Source: Streptacidiphilus albus JL83 (GTDB lineage Bacteria > Actinomycetota > Actinomycetes > Streptomycetales > Streptomycetaceae). From it: a stretch of 64,000 nt of DNA. Shown in pieces: positions 50,487-60,416 of this stretch. The notes under the pieces are model-generated. The model ran no database searches. It was not told the origin of the DNA and was given only the letters and a program-made list of their open reading frames with translations. Every line of letters begins with the position of its first letter. Position 1 is the stretch's first letter. The stretch lies in assembly GCF_000744705.1 (NCBI RefSeq), contig NZ_JQML01000001.1, positions 9,558,017 to 9,622,016 on the forward strand. The letters run 5' to 3'. The translations under genes and the position numbers were made by a program.

Positions 50487-52655
50487 ATGGCACCCCTCCT
50501 TGAGGTCAACCACCTCAGCACCCACATCCGGACCGGCCGCCAGCGGGTGGTCCGGGCGGTCGACGACGTCTCCTTCCACCTGGAGGCCGGCGAGACCCTG
50601 GGCCTGGTCGGCGAGTCCGGCTGCGGAAAGTCCATGACCGGGCTCTCGCTGCTGGGCCTGCTGCCTCCCGGGGGGGAGCTGCTCGAAGGCTCGTCGGTGG
50701 TGCTCGCCGGGCGCGAGCTGGTCGGCCTGCCGCAGCGCGAGCTGCGGGCGGTGCGCGGCAACGAGATCGCGATGGTCTTCCAGGACCCGATGAGCTCACT
50801 CGACCCGACCAAGACCATCGGCCACCAGGTCGCCGAACCGGTGCTGCTGCACCGGGGTTGCAGTCGCAGCGAGGCCATGAACCGCGCGGCCGAGGTGCTC
50901 GGGCTGGTCGGCCTGCCTCGGCCGGCCGAGCGGCTGAAGGACTATCCGCACCAGCTCTCCGGCGGTCTGCGCCAGCGGGTGATGATCGCCATGGCGCTCG
51001 CCAACGAGCCCAAGGTGCTGATCGCGGACGAGCCGACCACGGCGCTGGACGTCACCATCCAGGCGCAGATCCTCACCCTGCTCGCCGACCTCAAGGACCG
51101 GCTCGGCATGGCGATGATCCTGATCACCCACGACATGGGCATCATGGCCGGCCACGCCGACCGGATCAACGTCATGTACGCCGGACGCATCGCCGAGAGC
51201 ACCGGCACCGACGAGCTGTTCGGCGCGATGCGCCATCCCTACACCCAGGGCCTGCTGGCGGCCACGCCCACGCTCGCCTCGGACCGGACCCGGAGGCTCT
51301 ACACCGTGCCCGGCCTGCCGCCGGACCTCGCCGCCCCGCCCCGGGGCTGCCGGTTCGCCGAGCGCTGCGCCTATGCCACGGACCGCTGCCGCCAGGAGGA
51401 GCCGCCACTGGCCGGGCCGGAGCAGCACTTGTTCGCCTGCTGGCATCCGACGGACGGCCCGCTGCCCCCGACCGGCGCGGAGCCGGTGCGGACGGAAGCG
51501 GTGCCGACGGAAGCGGTGCCGACGGGAGCGGTACCGACGGAGCCGGTGTCGGTGGAGCTGGTGAAGTCCACGGGTGTCGAGCGGCCGGCCGCGACCGAAG
51601 CGGCCCCTGTCGCCCGGCCGTTGTTGGAGGTCCGCGACCTGGTCAAGGAGTTCGTCGTCGGCCGGTCCGGGTTCCTGGGCCGCGATCGGCTCGCCGTCCA
51701 GGCCGTCTCGGGGGTGTCGCTGACCCTGGGCCAGGGCGAGACCTTCGGTCTGGTCGGCGAGTCGGGGTGCGGCAAGAGCACCCTCGGCCGCATGATCGTC
51801 GGCCTGGAGCGGCCCACCTCCGGCAAGGTCACCCTGGACGGCATCGACATCAGCGACCTGCGCGGCCGCGAACTCCGCCGACACCGCCAGGACCTGCAGA
51901 TGATGTTCCAGGACCCGTTCGCCTCGCTCGACCCCAGGATGCGGGTCAGCAGCACCCTCCTCGAACCGCTGCAGATCCAGGGCATCGGCACCGCCAAGCA
52001 GCGGCTGAACCGGGCCGCCGAGCTGCTCGCCGAGGTCGGACTGCCGGAGAGCGCCCTGGACCGGTTCCCGCACGAGTTCTCCGGCGGCCAGCGGCAGCGC
52101 ATCGGCCTCGCCCGCGCGCTCACGCTGACCCCGAAGGTGATCATCGCCGACGAGCCGGTCTCCGCGCTGGACGTGTCGATCCGTGCGCAAGTGCTCAATC
52201 TGATGAAGCGGCTGCAGGCGGCCCACGGGCTGTCGTACGTGGTCATCTCGCACGACCTGGCGGTGATCACCTACCTGGCCGACCGGATCGGCGTGATGTA
52301 CCTGGGCCGACTGGTCGAGGTCGGCAGCGGCGAGGACATCCACCGGCGCACCGTGCACCCCTATACGGCGGGCCTGCTGGAGGCCGTCCCGGTGCCGGAG
52401 CCCGCGGTGGAACGCGCCAAGCGCGGCGGCGGACTCCGCGGCGAGCTGCCGAGCCCGATCGACCCGCCCTCGGGCTGCCGCTTCCGCACCCGCTGCCCAC
52501 TGGCGCAGCTCCGCTGCGCGGAGGAGGAGCCGGTGCTGCGCGCCTTCGGCCCCGGCCATGTCGCCGCCTGCCACTTCCCGCTGCAGGAGCCGCTCCCCGA
52601 GGTCCCGGCTCCGGTCCCGGCTCCGGCATCGGCTGCGGTGCCCGGTCCGGCCTGA
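50487..52655 (+). CDS. Fused DppD-DppF ABC ATPase
   Basis: A 722-residue protein with two complete oligopeptide-type ATPases. Copy 1 (about 1-325): Walker [12 protein letters not shown], signature [20 protein letters not shown], Walker [13 protein letters not shown], and oligo_HPY motif [13 protein letters not shown] low-complexity linker follows (TEAVP repeats, about 335-350), and copy 2 (about 380-700): Walker [12 protein letters not shown], signature [20 protein letters not shown], Walker [24 protein letters not shown]. Two separate genes in most systems are here one polypeptide, giving fixed stoichiometry. It begins 30 bp after the permease. Confidence 0.9.
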   Translation: MAPLLEVNHLSTHIRTGRQRVVRAVDDVSFHLEAGETLGLVGESGCGKSMTGLSLLGLLPPGGELLEGSSVVLAGRELVGLPQRELRAVRGNEIAMVFQDPMSSLDPTKTIGHQVAEPVLLHRGCSRSEAMNRAAEVLGLVGLPRPAERLKDYPHQLSGGLRQRVMIAMALANEPKVLIADEPTTALDVTIQAQILTLLADLKDRLGMAMILITHDMGIMAGHADRINVMYAGRIAESTGTDELFGAMRHPYTQGLLAATPTLASDRTRRLYTVPGLPPDLAAPPRGCRFAERCAYATDRCRQEEPPLAGPEQHLFACWHPTDGPLPPTGAEPVRTEAVPTEAVPTGAVPTEPVSVELVKSTGVERPAATEAAPVARPLLEVRDLVKEFVVGRSGFLGRDRLAVQAVSGVSLTLGQGETFGLVGESGCGKSTLGRMIVGLERPTSGKVTLDGIDISDLRGRELRRHRQDLQMMFQDPFASLDPRMRVSSTLLEPLQIQGIGTAKQRLNRAAELLAEVGLPESALDRFPHEFSGGQRQRIGLARALTLTPKVIIADEPVSALDVSIRAQVLNLMKRLQAAHGLSYVVISHDLAVITYLADRIGVMYLGRLVEVGSGEDIHRRTVHPYTAGLLEAVPVPEPAVERAKRGGGLRGELPSPIDPPSGCRFRTRCPLAQLRCAEEEPVLRAFGPGHVAACHFPLQEPLPEVPAPVPAPASAAVPGPA

Positions 52656-52686
52656 CCTGGCTCGGTGTCCAGTACTCAGGAAATTC

Positions 52687-52718
52687 TTGCCGTATAGGCG
52701 ACTTTTCCATTGCGGCAA
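52687..52718. promoter_or_regulatory. Dyad TTGCCG-N20-CGGCAA in the TetR promoter
   Basis: TTGCCG (52687-52692) and CGGCAA (52713-52718) flank a 20-bp AT-rich centre just upstream of the TetR ATG. They may be operator half-sites for autoregulation; the spacing is wide, so confidence is limited. Confidence 0.35.
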
Positions 52719-52738
52719 AATGCGCTACGGTTGCTGGC

Positions 52739-53368
52739 ATGACGCAGGAGGACGGCGCCCGGATCGGGCTGCGGGAGCGCAAGAAGCGGGAGACCCGCGT
52801 CTCGCTGAGCCAGGCCACGATTCGGCTGTGCGTCGAACGCGGCTGGGACAACGTGACGGTGGAGTCCATCGCCGAAGCCGCGGACGTGTCCGTGCGCACC
52901 TTCCGCAACTACTTCTCCAGCAAGGGCGAGGCGATCGCCGCCGGCCACCTGGAGCGGATGCTGCGGATCGCGGACACGCTGCGCGGCCGCCCGGCCGCCG
53001 AGCCGCTGTGGGACTCGGTCGTCCACGCGGTACTGGCCCAGTTCGCGCCGGGCGGCGAGTCGGCCGCGGGCCCCGCTCCCGACCAGCGCTGGCGGGACGG
53101 GCTCCGGCTGATGCTGGCCGAACCGGCGCTGCAGGGCGAGGTCGCCAGGGCGAACGCGGCCGCCCAAGAGGCGCTGGCCGAGGCGGTCGCCGCGCGCACC
53201 GGCGCCGACGCGGCCCACGACATCCACCCGAAGCTGGTCGCCGCGGTGATCGGCGCGGGCAGCGCGGTGGCCGTGGAGCACTGCATGGGTGGCGAGCCGC
53301 CCGCCCCGCTCGCCCCCGTGCTGCGCGAGGTCTTCGCCCGGCTCGCCGCCGGACTGCCCACGCCCTAG
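52739..53368 (+). CDS. TetR-family transcriptional regulator
   Basis: A 209-residue TetR protein with HTH VTVESIAEAADVSVRTFRNYFSSKGEAI (about 38-65), and a helical ligand-binding domain of acyl-CoA-type layout (YFSSKGEAIAAGHLERMLR and onwards). No strong ribosome site: the ATG may be leaderless behind the AT-rich promoter. It follows the ABC operon in the same direction, 83 bp away, and may control it; its TTCTGACG-type operator is not seen nearby. Confidence 0.85.
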   Translation: MTQEDGARIGLRERKKRETRVSLSQATIRLCVERGWDNVTVESIAEAADVSVRTFRNYFSSKGEAIAAGHLERMLRIADTLRGRPAAEPLWDSVVHAVLAQFAPGGESAAGPAPDQRWRDGLRLMLAEPALQGEVARANAAAQEALAEAVAARTGADAAHDIHPKLVAAVIGAGSAVAVEHCMGGEPPAPLAPVLREVFARLAAGLPTP

Positions 53369-53384
53369 GAACCTCGCGTCATCC

Positions 53385-53414
53385 GACCCGGCCCGGCTGT
53401 CGCCGGGCCGGGTC
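53385..53414. terminator. 13-bp-stem terminator between convergent genes
   Basis: GACCCGGCCCGGC (53385-53397) pairs with GCCGGGCCGGGTC (53402-53414) around a TGTC loop, between the convergent TetR and LLM oxidoreductase genes. Confidence 0.6.
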
Positions 53415-53415
53415 C

Positions 53416-54306
53416 TCACTCGCCACGCAGTTCCTCGATGACCGGGGCGAACTCCTTCATGACGGGCTCCATCACGGTGAGGTAGCTGAATCCGTACCGC
53501 TCCCGCTGCGCCCGCAGTTGGTCGGCGATCTGCCGGACCGTTCCGATCAGGATGACCGGCAGCTCAAGGGACTCCTCCTCGGTCAGGTGCGGGACGTTGG
53601 CGAGGGACGGCTGCAGGGCGGCCCGGCGGTCGCCGGTGACGGCGACCATGCTGATCAGGAGGTTGAGCTCGGCCGGCTCGGCACGGTCGGCGGCGAAGCG
53701 CCGGTAGGCGGCGACGCGCTCCTCCAACTGGGCTGCCGTGATCACGCGCGGCATGCCGTTCGGGTCGTCAGGGTCCGAGCGCGCGCCGGTGAACGCGGCG
53801 ATCTCGGCGTGCTGGGCGGCCAGCTTCAGCACGCGGTCGCCGTTGCCGCCGACCAGCAGCGGCGGCCGGGGGCGTTGCAGCGGCCGGGGCGCGAAGTCGT
53901 CCGAGCCGTAGCGGCGGTCCAACTCCTCGATCGTGTGCCGGAGATGGTCCACCCGCCGGCCGGGCGTGCCGAAGGGCAGGCCCGCCGCGTCGTGCTCCGC
54001 CTTCACATAGCCGGTGCCGAGCCCCAGTTCGAGGCGGCCGCCGGTGAGCTGGTCCGTGGTGGCGACCTCGCGGGCCAGCAGCGTCGGGTTCCAGAAGCCG
54101 GCGTTGAGCGTGATCGTGCCGAGCCGGGGGCGCTCGGTGGCCTCGGCTGCGGCGACCAGGGCGGGGAAGGGTGCGGGCATGCCCAGATGGTCGGCGACCG
54201 TGATCACGTCATAGCCCAGCGCCTCCGCCGTGCGGCACTTCTCGCGCCACTGGGCACCGGCCTCCGAGGTGATCAGATTGACGCCGAAACGGAACGGGCG
54301 GGCCAT
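53416..54306 (-). CDS. LLM-class F420-dependent oxidoreductase
   Basis: A 296-residue luciferase-like TIM-barrel protein: FRFGVNLITSEAGAQW, GYDVITVADHLG, PRLGTITLNAGFWNPTLLAREVATTDQLTGGRLELGLGTGY and RPRPPLLVGGNGDRVL. These residues are typical of the F420-dependent class (TIGR03564/TIGR03621-like). It would transfer hydride from F420H2 or FMNH2 to an unknown substrate. ATG at 54304-54306 with an AAGGAG site; the longer upstream start adds only two residues. Confidence 0.87.
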   Translation of the reverse strand: MARPFRFGVNLITSEAGAQWREKCRTAEALGYDVITVADHLGMPAPFPALVAAAEATERPRLGTITLNAGFWNPTLLAREVATTDQLTGGRLELGLGTGYVKAEHDAAGLPFGTPGRRVDHLRHTIEELDRRYGSDDFAPRPLQRPRPPLLVGGNGDRVLKLAAQHAEIAAFTGARSDPDDPNGMPRVITAAQLEERVAAYRRFAADRAEPAELNLLISMVAVTGDRRAALQPSLANVPHLTEEESLELPVILIGTVRQIADQLRAQRERYGFSYLTVMEPVMKEFAPVIEELRGE

Positions 54307-54424
54307 GAGCACTCCTTACGCGTAGCCGGCGTGGCGGCGACCCACCGTCGTCCCATTGGCGGGTGCCAAGCGTCAGTCCATCACCCAGGCACGTCACACG
54401 TCGAGAGCGCCTCGCCGTCGTCGC

Positions 54425-55000
54425 CTACAGCGCCGGGTTCGGGGTGGCCAGGGCCGGGAGCAGTACGGCCCCGGGGAGGGCGGCGAGGGCCCAGCCGGGC
54501 AGGACCAGTTTGCCCCGGCGCCGACCGCTGCCCACCAGCACGAACGGGACCTCCGGCACCGCCGCGTCGATCAGCAGCGGCCAGGCGGCGGGGAGGCCGA
54601 CCGGGGTGATGCCGCCGTACTCCATCCCGGACTCCGCCACAGCGGTCTCCAACGGCGCGAAGGACGCCTTCCGGGCGTCCAACTGCTTGCGGACGGCGGT
54701 GTTGACGTCCACCCGGGTCCCCGCCAGGGCGAGGCAGGCGGCCAGGGTGGTGGTCCCGCCGCGCTTCGCCGCGACCACCACGCAGTTGGCGGAGACGTCG
54801 AGCGGGACGTCGTAGGCGGCGGAGAAGACAGCGGTGTCGGCCTTCTCCGGATCCGTGTCCACGTACAGCACCGACTCCGCCGCCCGCGCGTCCCAGTTCT
54901 TCAGCGCGTCGGCCACCGGACCGACCAGCTGCTCCGGGATCTCCACCGCCCGCCGCACGGTGGCGAAGTTCCCGAACGGTGCCTGCACGTGCTCGCCCAT
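54425..55000 (-). CDS. YbaK/EbsC-like aminoacyl-tRNA deacylase family protein
   Basis: A 191-residue protein of the YbaK/ProX fold: VLYVDTDPEKADTAVFSAAYDVPLDVSANCVVVAAKRGG, then VRKQLDARKASFAPLETAVAESGMEYGGITPVGLPAAWPLLIDAAV, which is the characteristic late region. Relatives hydrolyse mischarged tRNA (Cys-tRNAPro) or act on Ala-tRNA. Start at the ATG 54998-55000, giving MGEHVQAPFGNF; an in-frame start three codons earlier is possible. Confidence 0.8.
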   Translation of the reverse strand: MGEHVQAPFGNFATVRRAVEIPEQLVGPVADALKNWDARAAESVLYVDTDPEKADTAVFSAAYDVPLDVSANCVVVAAKRGGTTTLAACLALAGTRVDVNTAVRKQLDARKASFAPLETAVAESGMEYGGITPVGLPAAWPLLIDAAVPEVPFVLVGSGRRRGKLVLPGWALAALPGAVLLPALATPNPAL

Positions 55001-55065
55001 GCGGTGCACCCTACCGCCGGGGCCTCCCCGCCGACGGGGAGGCCCGCCCGCCGGAGCGGACCACC

Positions 55066-56115
55066 TCAGCCGGCGGCGCGGTCGGACACCGGACGCCGCC
55101 GCAGGGCGGAGTCGGACAGCGCCGGGGACTGCCAGGCGCTGTCCGGGTGGTAGACATCGGTGCCGGGCGGCACGATCTCGTCGATCCGGTCGAGGGTCGC
55201 GTCGTCGAGGGTGAGCGCGGCGCCCTTCAGCAGGGCCTCCAGCTGCTCCATCGTCCGGGGCCCGGTGATCACCGAGGTGACGGCGGGATGGGCCACGGTG
55301 AACGCCACGGCCAGTTCCGGCAGCGAGCAGCCGATGCTGTCCGCGAGCTCGGCCAACTGCTCGACGACCTCCAGCTTGGCGGCGTTCGCCGGGAGCGTGG
55401 GATCGAAGCGGGCCGGGGCGAGCGCGGCCCGTCCGACCGAGAGGTCCGTCGGCCGCCCCTTGCGGTAACGCCCGGTCAGGAAGCCGAAGGCGAGCGGGCT
55501 CCAGGTGAGCACTCCCATCCCGTAGCGCCGGCAGACCGGCAGCACCGAGGCCTCGATCCCGCGCGCGAGGATCGAGTACGGCGGCTGCTCGGTGCGGAAG
55601 CGCTGCAGTCCCCGGCGCTCGGACACGTGCTGCGCCTCGACGATCTCCTCGGCCGGAAAGGTCGAGCAGCCGAAGGCGCGGATCTTGCCCTGGCTCACCA
55701 GGTCGCTCAGGGCGGACAGGGTCTCCTCGATGTCCGTCGTGTGGTCCGGACGGTGGACCTGGTAGAGGTCGATCCAGTCGGTCCGCAGCCGCTTCAGGCT
55801 CTCCTCCACGGCCTTGACGATCCAGCGCCGCGAATTGCCGCCCCGGTTGCGGCCCTCGCCCATCGGGAAGTGGACCTTGGTGGCGAGCACGACGTCGTCG
55901 CGCCGGCCCTGGAGCGCCTCGCCGACGATGACCTCGGACTCGCCGCCGGAGTACATGTCCGCCGTGTCGACGAAGTTGACGCCCTGGTCGAGCGCCGCGT
56001 GGATGATCCGGACGCAGTCCTCGTGGTCCGGGTTGCCGACCGCGCCGAACATCATCGTCCCGAGGCAGTGCGTGCTCACCTCGATGCCGGTGCCGCCGAG
56101 AGTGCGATAGCGCAT
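55066..56115 (-). CDS. Aldo/keto reductase
   Basis: A 349-residue AKR with the complete catalytic tetrad: Asp50, Tyr55 (VDTADMYSGG), Lys80 (VVLATKVHF) and His121 (LYQVHRPD). Also typical are SLKRLRTDWIDLY and the AFGCSTFPAEEI loop. Potassium-channel beta-subunit/YdhF-like class. It reduces aldehydes or ketones with NADPH, and the C-terminal tail is basic (RRRPVSDRAAG). The ATG at 56113-56115 has an AAAGGAG site; a longer start adds unconserved sequence. Confidence 0.88.
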   Translation of the reverse strand: MRYRTLGGTGIEVSTHCLGTMMFGAVGNPDHEDCVRIIHAALDQGVNFVDTADMYSGGESEVIVGEALQGRRDDVVLATKVHFPMGEGRNRGGNSRRWIVKAVEESLKRLRTDWIDLYQVHRPDHTTDIEETLSALSDLVSQGKIRAFGCSTFPAEEIVEAQHVSERRGLQRFRTEQPPYSILARGIEASVLPVCRRYGMGVLTWSPLAFGFLTGRYRKGRPTDLSVGRAALAPARFDPTLPANAAKLEVVEQLAELADSIGCSLPELAVAFTVAHPAVTSVITGPRTMEQLEALLKGAALTLDDATLDRIDEIVPPGTDVYHPDSAWQSPALSDSALRRRPVSDRAAG

Positions 56116-56308
56116 GGTCGAGCTCCTTTGCCTGGCGTGCGGAGGTCCGCTGACCTCGCTGCGCACTCTAGGAGTTGGAGTGGACTAGAGGTCAAGGGGC
56201 CTCGGCCGGGCGGAACGGGGCGGGAGGGGAAGCGGTCGCAGTTGCTCACCCGCCACCTGGCGAACCCGCGCTGCGGCTGCGGCTGCTGCGCAGCGTCAGC
56301 CGGCGCGG

Positions 56309-56890
56309 CTAGGGCTCGATCACGGCCCAGGCGTGGCACTCCTGCCGACTGCTGTCGGTGCCGACTGAGGCGACACGATAGGCGGCGACGGCCCGGAGCA
56401 CCTCCCGGTCCGGTTCCAGGCCCGCGCCGTGACCGACTATCAGGACGACGACCTGTCGTCCCTTGTCGCCGAGGTGGACGCTGACCTTGCGGGCGCCGGC
56501 CGCGATGACGCCCTCGGTGAGCGTGCTGACGATCGCGTCGAGCTGGGCCCGGCGCTCGACGGTGAGCCGGTGCTCCCACTTGGCGAGGCGTCCGGCGATC
56601 TCACCGCAGACCTTCCGGACCGCCCACGGCCGGAGTTCGGCCAGGGTCCAGCTGCCGCAGCGCCGGCCGGCGAAGGTCAGCGGTACCGGAGCGCGGTCGG
56701 GGACCGGCGGGGACGCCGGGCGCTTGGGCGGGGGCGGGGTCTTCGGCGGGTAGTCAGGGAGCCGTCCTGCGGCCGGGATGAGCGTCGCCACGACTGCCTC
56801 CGGGGGTGCGGGTGCAACCACGGTAGCGATCCGCGCGGCTGCGGGGTAGGAAGTCACCCGAACGTGGGACGCGGTCGCGCTCCGCTCCAC
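56309..56890 (-). CDS. Hypothetical protein, 193 aa
   Basis: I do not recognise the family. The N-terminal 70 residues are Pro/Ala-rich; the rest (about 75-190) looks like a small alpha/beta domain: WTLAELRPWAVRKVCGEIAGRLAKWEH, ERRAQLDAIVSTLTEGVIAAGARKVSVHLGD and VVVLIVGHGAG. The shape vaguely recalls HATPase-like folds without clear N/G boxes. Start is a GTG (56888-56890) without a strong ribosome site; a later start at the GTG near 56857 is possible. Confidence 0.5.
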   Translation of the reverse strand: MERSATASHVRVTSYPAAARIATVVAPAPPEAVVATLIPAAGRLPDYPPKTPPPPKRPASPPVPDRAPVPLTFAGRRCGSWTLAELRPWAVRKVCGEIAGRLAKWEHRLTVERRAQLDAIVSTLTEGVIAAGARKVSVHLGDKGRQVVVLIVGHGAGLEPDREVLRAVAAYRVASVGTDSSRQECHAWAVIEP

Positions 56891-57001
56891 CGCCCGGATG
56901 CCGACCCCGAAGCCGTGGGCGGGAGGCCGGACGGGTGAAACACCGTCGGATCGGCTCGTGGCGGCCGAACCGGTGGGCAGCGGTCGGATGAACTGACCGA
57001 T

Positions 57002-60000
57002 ATGCGTATCCCCTTCAGGACCGGGCGTATCGTCTCGGTACTCGCCCTGCTATCGGGCTCACTCCTGGGCAGCGGCGTGCTGGCGCCACCGGCCCAGGCC
57101 GCCATCTCCTTCAGCAAGACCGTGGACAAGGCGATCGCGTCCCCGGGGGAGAACGTCACCTACACCCTTCGCTACACCTGCTCGGTCACCGAGTGCGCCG
57201 ACGGGGAGATCACCGACGCCCTGCCGCCGAACATGGAGTTCGTCGGCTGGACGCCCGACCCCTCGTCCGTGGACCAGGACGCCTCCACCGTGCCCGCCGA
57301 GGGCACGATGGGCGGCGCCATGGACATCAAGCTCAAGACGCTGAGCCCGGGCACCACCGCCACCATCACCGTGGTGATGAAGTACCCGAACTTCACCACC
57401 CCCAACGGCGCGGACTCCACCAACTCCGCCACGATGACCGTCACCGGTGAGCCCCCGCAGACCGCGACCGCCGACACCAGGGCCACGGTGGAGCCGGAGT
57501 ACACGGTCACCAAGGGCATCCAGGCCACCAGCAGCGACGGGCGCACCGTCACCTACCAGTTCAGCGCCTGCGCCACCGACAATGTGCCCAACGTCGACCT
57601 GGACACCAGTCGGCTGCTGGACACCCTGCCGGCGGGCGCCGTGGTGGACGCCGGCCGCTCGCCCGGATGGAGCCAGGTCGCGCCCGGTCCCAACACCTGG
57701 GGCTACGACATCGGCGAATTCCGCTCCGGCAACGGCCACGGCGGCTGCCGGATCCCGGGCGTGCTGGTGGTCCACTACCCGGAGGCCGCCTTCCCGAACG
57801 GGACGACCTCCGACAACTCCGTCGACCTGTACGGAGACCCGATCGGGCCGGACACCGAGCAGAAGCTGGGCACCGCCGGCACCACCACCGGCCAGTTCCA
57901 GCCGCCGGCCACCGGTGTGGCGGTGACGGCCAGCAAGGTGTGGCGCGACCGCGTCACCTCCGGCGACCTCAACAGCTTCAGCCTGTCCGCGACGAACACC
58001 GCAGGCCCGGCCACCAGCCTGACCATGACCGACCCGGGCGTGGGCACCACCGGCAGCCTCTACAACTGGCTCTTCCCGCAGTCCATCCAGCTGGAGCCGT
58101 GGAACCCGACCGGTATCGCGCTGACCCTGCGGTACCGCCTCAACGGCGACCCCACCTGGCACACCTTCACCCCGTCCAACGCCCTCGACGGCTCCTCCAA
58201 CCGGCGGATCAGCTTCGCCCAGGGGGCGGGCAACCCGGCCGACGACGTCATCGGCATCCCGGCCGGACGATGGATCGACGGCTTCGAGTTCTCCTGGAAC
58301 GGGCCCATCCCGACCGGCTGGAGCCCCGGCAACTCGGTGCAGCTGATCACCCAGGTGGTCACCCCCGGCCACGACGGTCGCACCGCCCCCGACCCGCTGA
58401 CCAACTGCGTGGACACCACCGCCGGCGACGGCAGCACCCACGCCGCCGCCAACGCCTGCGCCAGCACCACGGTCACCGCCGCGACCAACCTCGGCGCGGT
58501 CAAGACCACCGTGGCCGGCCAGGTGACCACGCCCGGCGGCAAGGCGACCTTCCAGGTCATCCCGTACAACCGCAGCGGGCGCGACCTGAGCCGTCCGCTG
58601 GTGCTGTACGACGTGCTCCCGGCGGGCGTCCTCTACATCGAGGGCTCGGCCCGCCCCGACCCGAGCTACCCCGAGGCCAAGGCGCCCGCCTCGGTCACGG
58701 TCGCCCCCGGCCCCGACGGCCGTCAGATCGTCAGGATGGAGTGGCCCCCCGGCGCGCCCGACATGACGTACCTGCACGACCAGCTGGCCTACCGGATGCT
58801 CTTCGACGTCGAGGTCGCCAGCAGCCTGCACTCCGGTGAGCTGACCAACGACGTCTATGTCAGCGTCGACCGGCCGACCGCACCGGTCACCTGCATGTTC
58901 AACGGCTCCGACAGCGGCAGCGCCCCGGACGCGCTGGACCTCAACGGCGACGGCGACACCAGCGAGACCATGTGCCACGCCTCCTCCCATCTGCAGGTCA
59001 ACGCACCGTCGGCGCTGCGCTCCTACAAGGAGGTCAAGGGCGACCTGGACGCCGACTACTCCAGCATGGGCACGGCCACCCCGGGCGGCAGCATCTCCTA
59101 CCGGATGACGGTCCGCAACGACTCCCCGGAGCCGGTCACGGACTTCATCGCCTACGACAGGCTGCCGACCCCCGGCGACACCTACGTGCTCACCCAGGAC
59201 GCGCCGCGCGGCAGCGCCTGGACCCCGTCCCTGAGCGAGCCGATCACCAGCAGCGACCCGAACGTGGTGATCGAGTACACCACCGTCCCCAACCCGTGCG
59301 TGAACACCGTCCTGGTCACGCGCAGGCGCTGCGACAGCAACGCCGGCTGGAGCACCACCTTCCCCAGTCCGGGCACGGCCACCTGGTTCCGGGTCCGCCG
59401 TCCGGGAACCCTGGCCCCCGGCGAGTCCTTCACCCTGACCTGGCCGATGGTCGCCTCCTTCGACGCGCCCGCTGACGAGTACGCCTGGAACAGCTTCGCC
59501 TTCACCGCCACCGACGCCGCCGGCCACCAGCTGCTGCCCGCTGAGCCCGCCAAGGTCGGGGTCGCGATCAAGCGCATCGCCCCGTCCGACAACGCGGTGG
59601 GCGACTTCGTCTGGCAGGACCGGGACGGCTCCGGCATCCAGCGGCCCGGTGACCCCGGCATCGCCGGCGTCACGGTGCAGCTGCTGGACGGCAACGGCCA
59701 GCCCGTTCGCGACAAGGACGGCAAGCCGGTCACCACGGTGACCGACCGCAACGGCCGCTACCTCTTCGAGAACCTGCCCGACGGCAGCTACGCGGTCCGG
59801 TTCGAGCTGTCCACCCTGCCCAAGGGAGCCACCGTCACCAAGCGCGGTGCGGGCACCGACCCGGCCAAGAACTCGGACGCCGACCCGGCCACCGGCATCA
59901 CCCAGACCGTCCACCTCAGCGGCGGCCGGCGCTACCTCGACCTGGACATGGGCGTGATCCTGGAGGAGCCCACCCCGACGCCGACCCCCACGCCCACGCC

Positions 60001-60199
60001 CACGCCCACCGTGACCCCGACGCCGCACCCGACCGGCAGCCGGACCGGCGCGCCCTCGCCGAACGGCGGCGGCTCGCTGCCCGACACCGGCGGCGGCCTG
60101 CCCGGGCCGATGTTCGCGGCGCTCAGCGGGAGCACGGTCCTCCTCGGCCTGGCCATCTGCGCGGTGACCTACCGCCGGCGCCCGGGACGGCACAGCTGA
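57002..60199 (+). CDS. LPxTG-type surface protein with DUF11 and SdrD-like domains
   Basis: A 1065-residue cell-wall protein. Signal peptide 1-33 (LAPPAQA-A), then repeated DUF11/beta-sandwich modules (SPGENVTYTLRYTC, PGGKATFQVIPYNRSGRDL, TPGGSISYRMTVRNDS; Cys pairs per module), then an SdrD B-like domain (about 870-980: GDFVWQDRDGSGIQRPGDPGIAGVTVQLLD). A Thr-Pro linker (TPTPTPTP) leads to the sorting signal LPDTG, a hydrophobic helix and an RRRPGRHS tail. It should be anchored to peptidoglycan by a sortase. Role unknown, adhesin or hyphal surface. Followed by a terminator. Confidence 0.87.
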   Translation: MRIPFRTGRIVSVLALLSGSLLGSGVLAPPAQAAISFSKTVDKAIASPGENVTYTLRYTCSVTECADGEITDALPPNMEFVGWTPDPSSVDQDASTVPAEGTMGGAMDIKLKTLSPGTTATITVVMKYPNFTTPNGADSTNSATMTVTGEPPQTATADTRATVEPEYTVTKGIQATSSDGRTVTYQFSACATDNVPNVDLDTSRLLDTLPAGAVVDAGRSPGWSQVAPGPNTWGYDIGEFRSGNGHGGCRIPGVLVVHYPEAAFPNGTTSDNSVDLYGDPIGPDTEQKLGTAGTTTGQFQPPATGVAVTASKVWRDRVTSGDLNSFSLSATNTAGPATSLTMTDPGVGTTGSLYNWLFPQSIQLEPWNPTGIALTLRYRLNGDPTWHTFTPSNALDGSSNRRISFAQGAGNPADDVIGIPAGRWIDGFEFSWNGPIPTGWSPGNSVQLITQVVTPGHDGRTAPDPLTNCVDTTAGDGSTHAAANACASTTVTAATNLGAVKTTVAGQVTTPGGKATFQVIPYNRSGRDLSRPLVLYDVLPAGVLYIEGSARPDPSYPEAKAPASVTVAPGPDGRQIVRMEWPPGAPDMTYLHDQLAYRMLFDVEVASSLHSGELTNDVYVSVDRPTAPVTCMFNGSDSGSAPDALDLNGDGDTSETMCHASSHLQVNAPSALRSYKEVKGDLDADYSSMGTATPGGSISYRMTVRNDSPEPVTDFIAYDRLPTPGDTYVLTQDAPRGSAWTPSLSEPITSSDPNVVIEYTTVPNPCVNTVLVTRRRCDSNAGWSTTFPSPGTATWFRVRRPGTLAPGESFTLTWPMVASFDAPADEYAWNSFAFTATDAAGHQLLPAEPAKVGVAIKRIAPSDNAVGDFVWQDRDGSGIQRPGDPGIAGVTVQLLDGNGQPVRDKDGKPVTTVTDRNGRYLFENLPDGSYAVRFELSTLPKGATVTKRGAGTDPAKNSDADPATGITQTVHLSGGRRYLDLDMGVILEEPTPTPTPTPTPTPTVTPTPHPTGSRTGAPSPNGGGSLPDTGGGLPGPMFAALSGSTVLLGLAICAVTYRRRPGRHS

Positions 60200-60229
60200 C
60201 GCATCGCTGACGCATCGCTGATCCGGGGC

Positions 60230-60267
60230 CGACCGGTGGCACCGCCCGAGAGCGGCGCCACCGGTCG
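60230..60267. terminator. Terminator after the surface-protein gene
   Basis: CGACCGGTGGC (60230-60240) pairs with GCCACCGGTCG (60257-60267) across 16 nt, about 30 bp after the stop. The stop itself overlaps a tandem CTGACGCATCG repeat (60196-60217). Confidence 0.55.
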
Positions 60268-60312
60268 CTGTCGTCACCGGGGGTCCGGCTCGGCGGGGCC
60301 ATTCGCGGAGTG

Positions 60313-60349
60313 GTGGCAGTAATTTCAGCCTGGCTGTCTTTTCTGCCAC
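60313..60349. promoter_or_regulatory. Inverted repeat upstream of the proline dehydrogenase gene
   Basis: GTGGCAG (60313-60319) and CTGCCAC (60343-60349) flank an AT-rich 23-bp centre, 68 bp before the start codon, where a PutR/PruR-type activator or repressor might bind. Confidence 0.35.
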
Positions 60350-60416
60350 TGCCGCCGGGCGCCCCGCCCTGAAAGGCTGGCGATCATCTGCACACCATCC
60401 CGAAAGCTGGGCCCCG

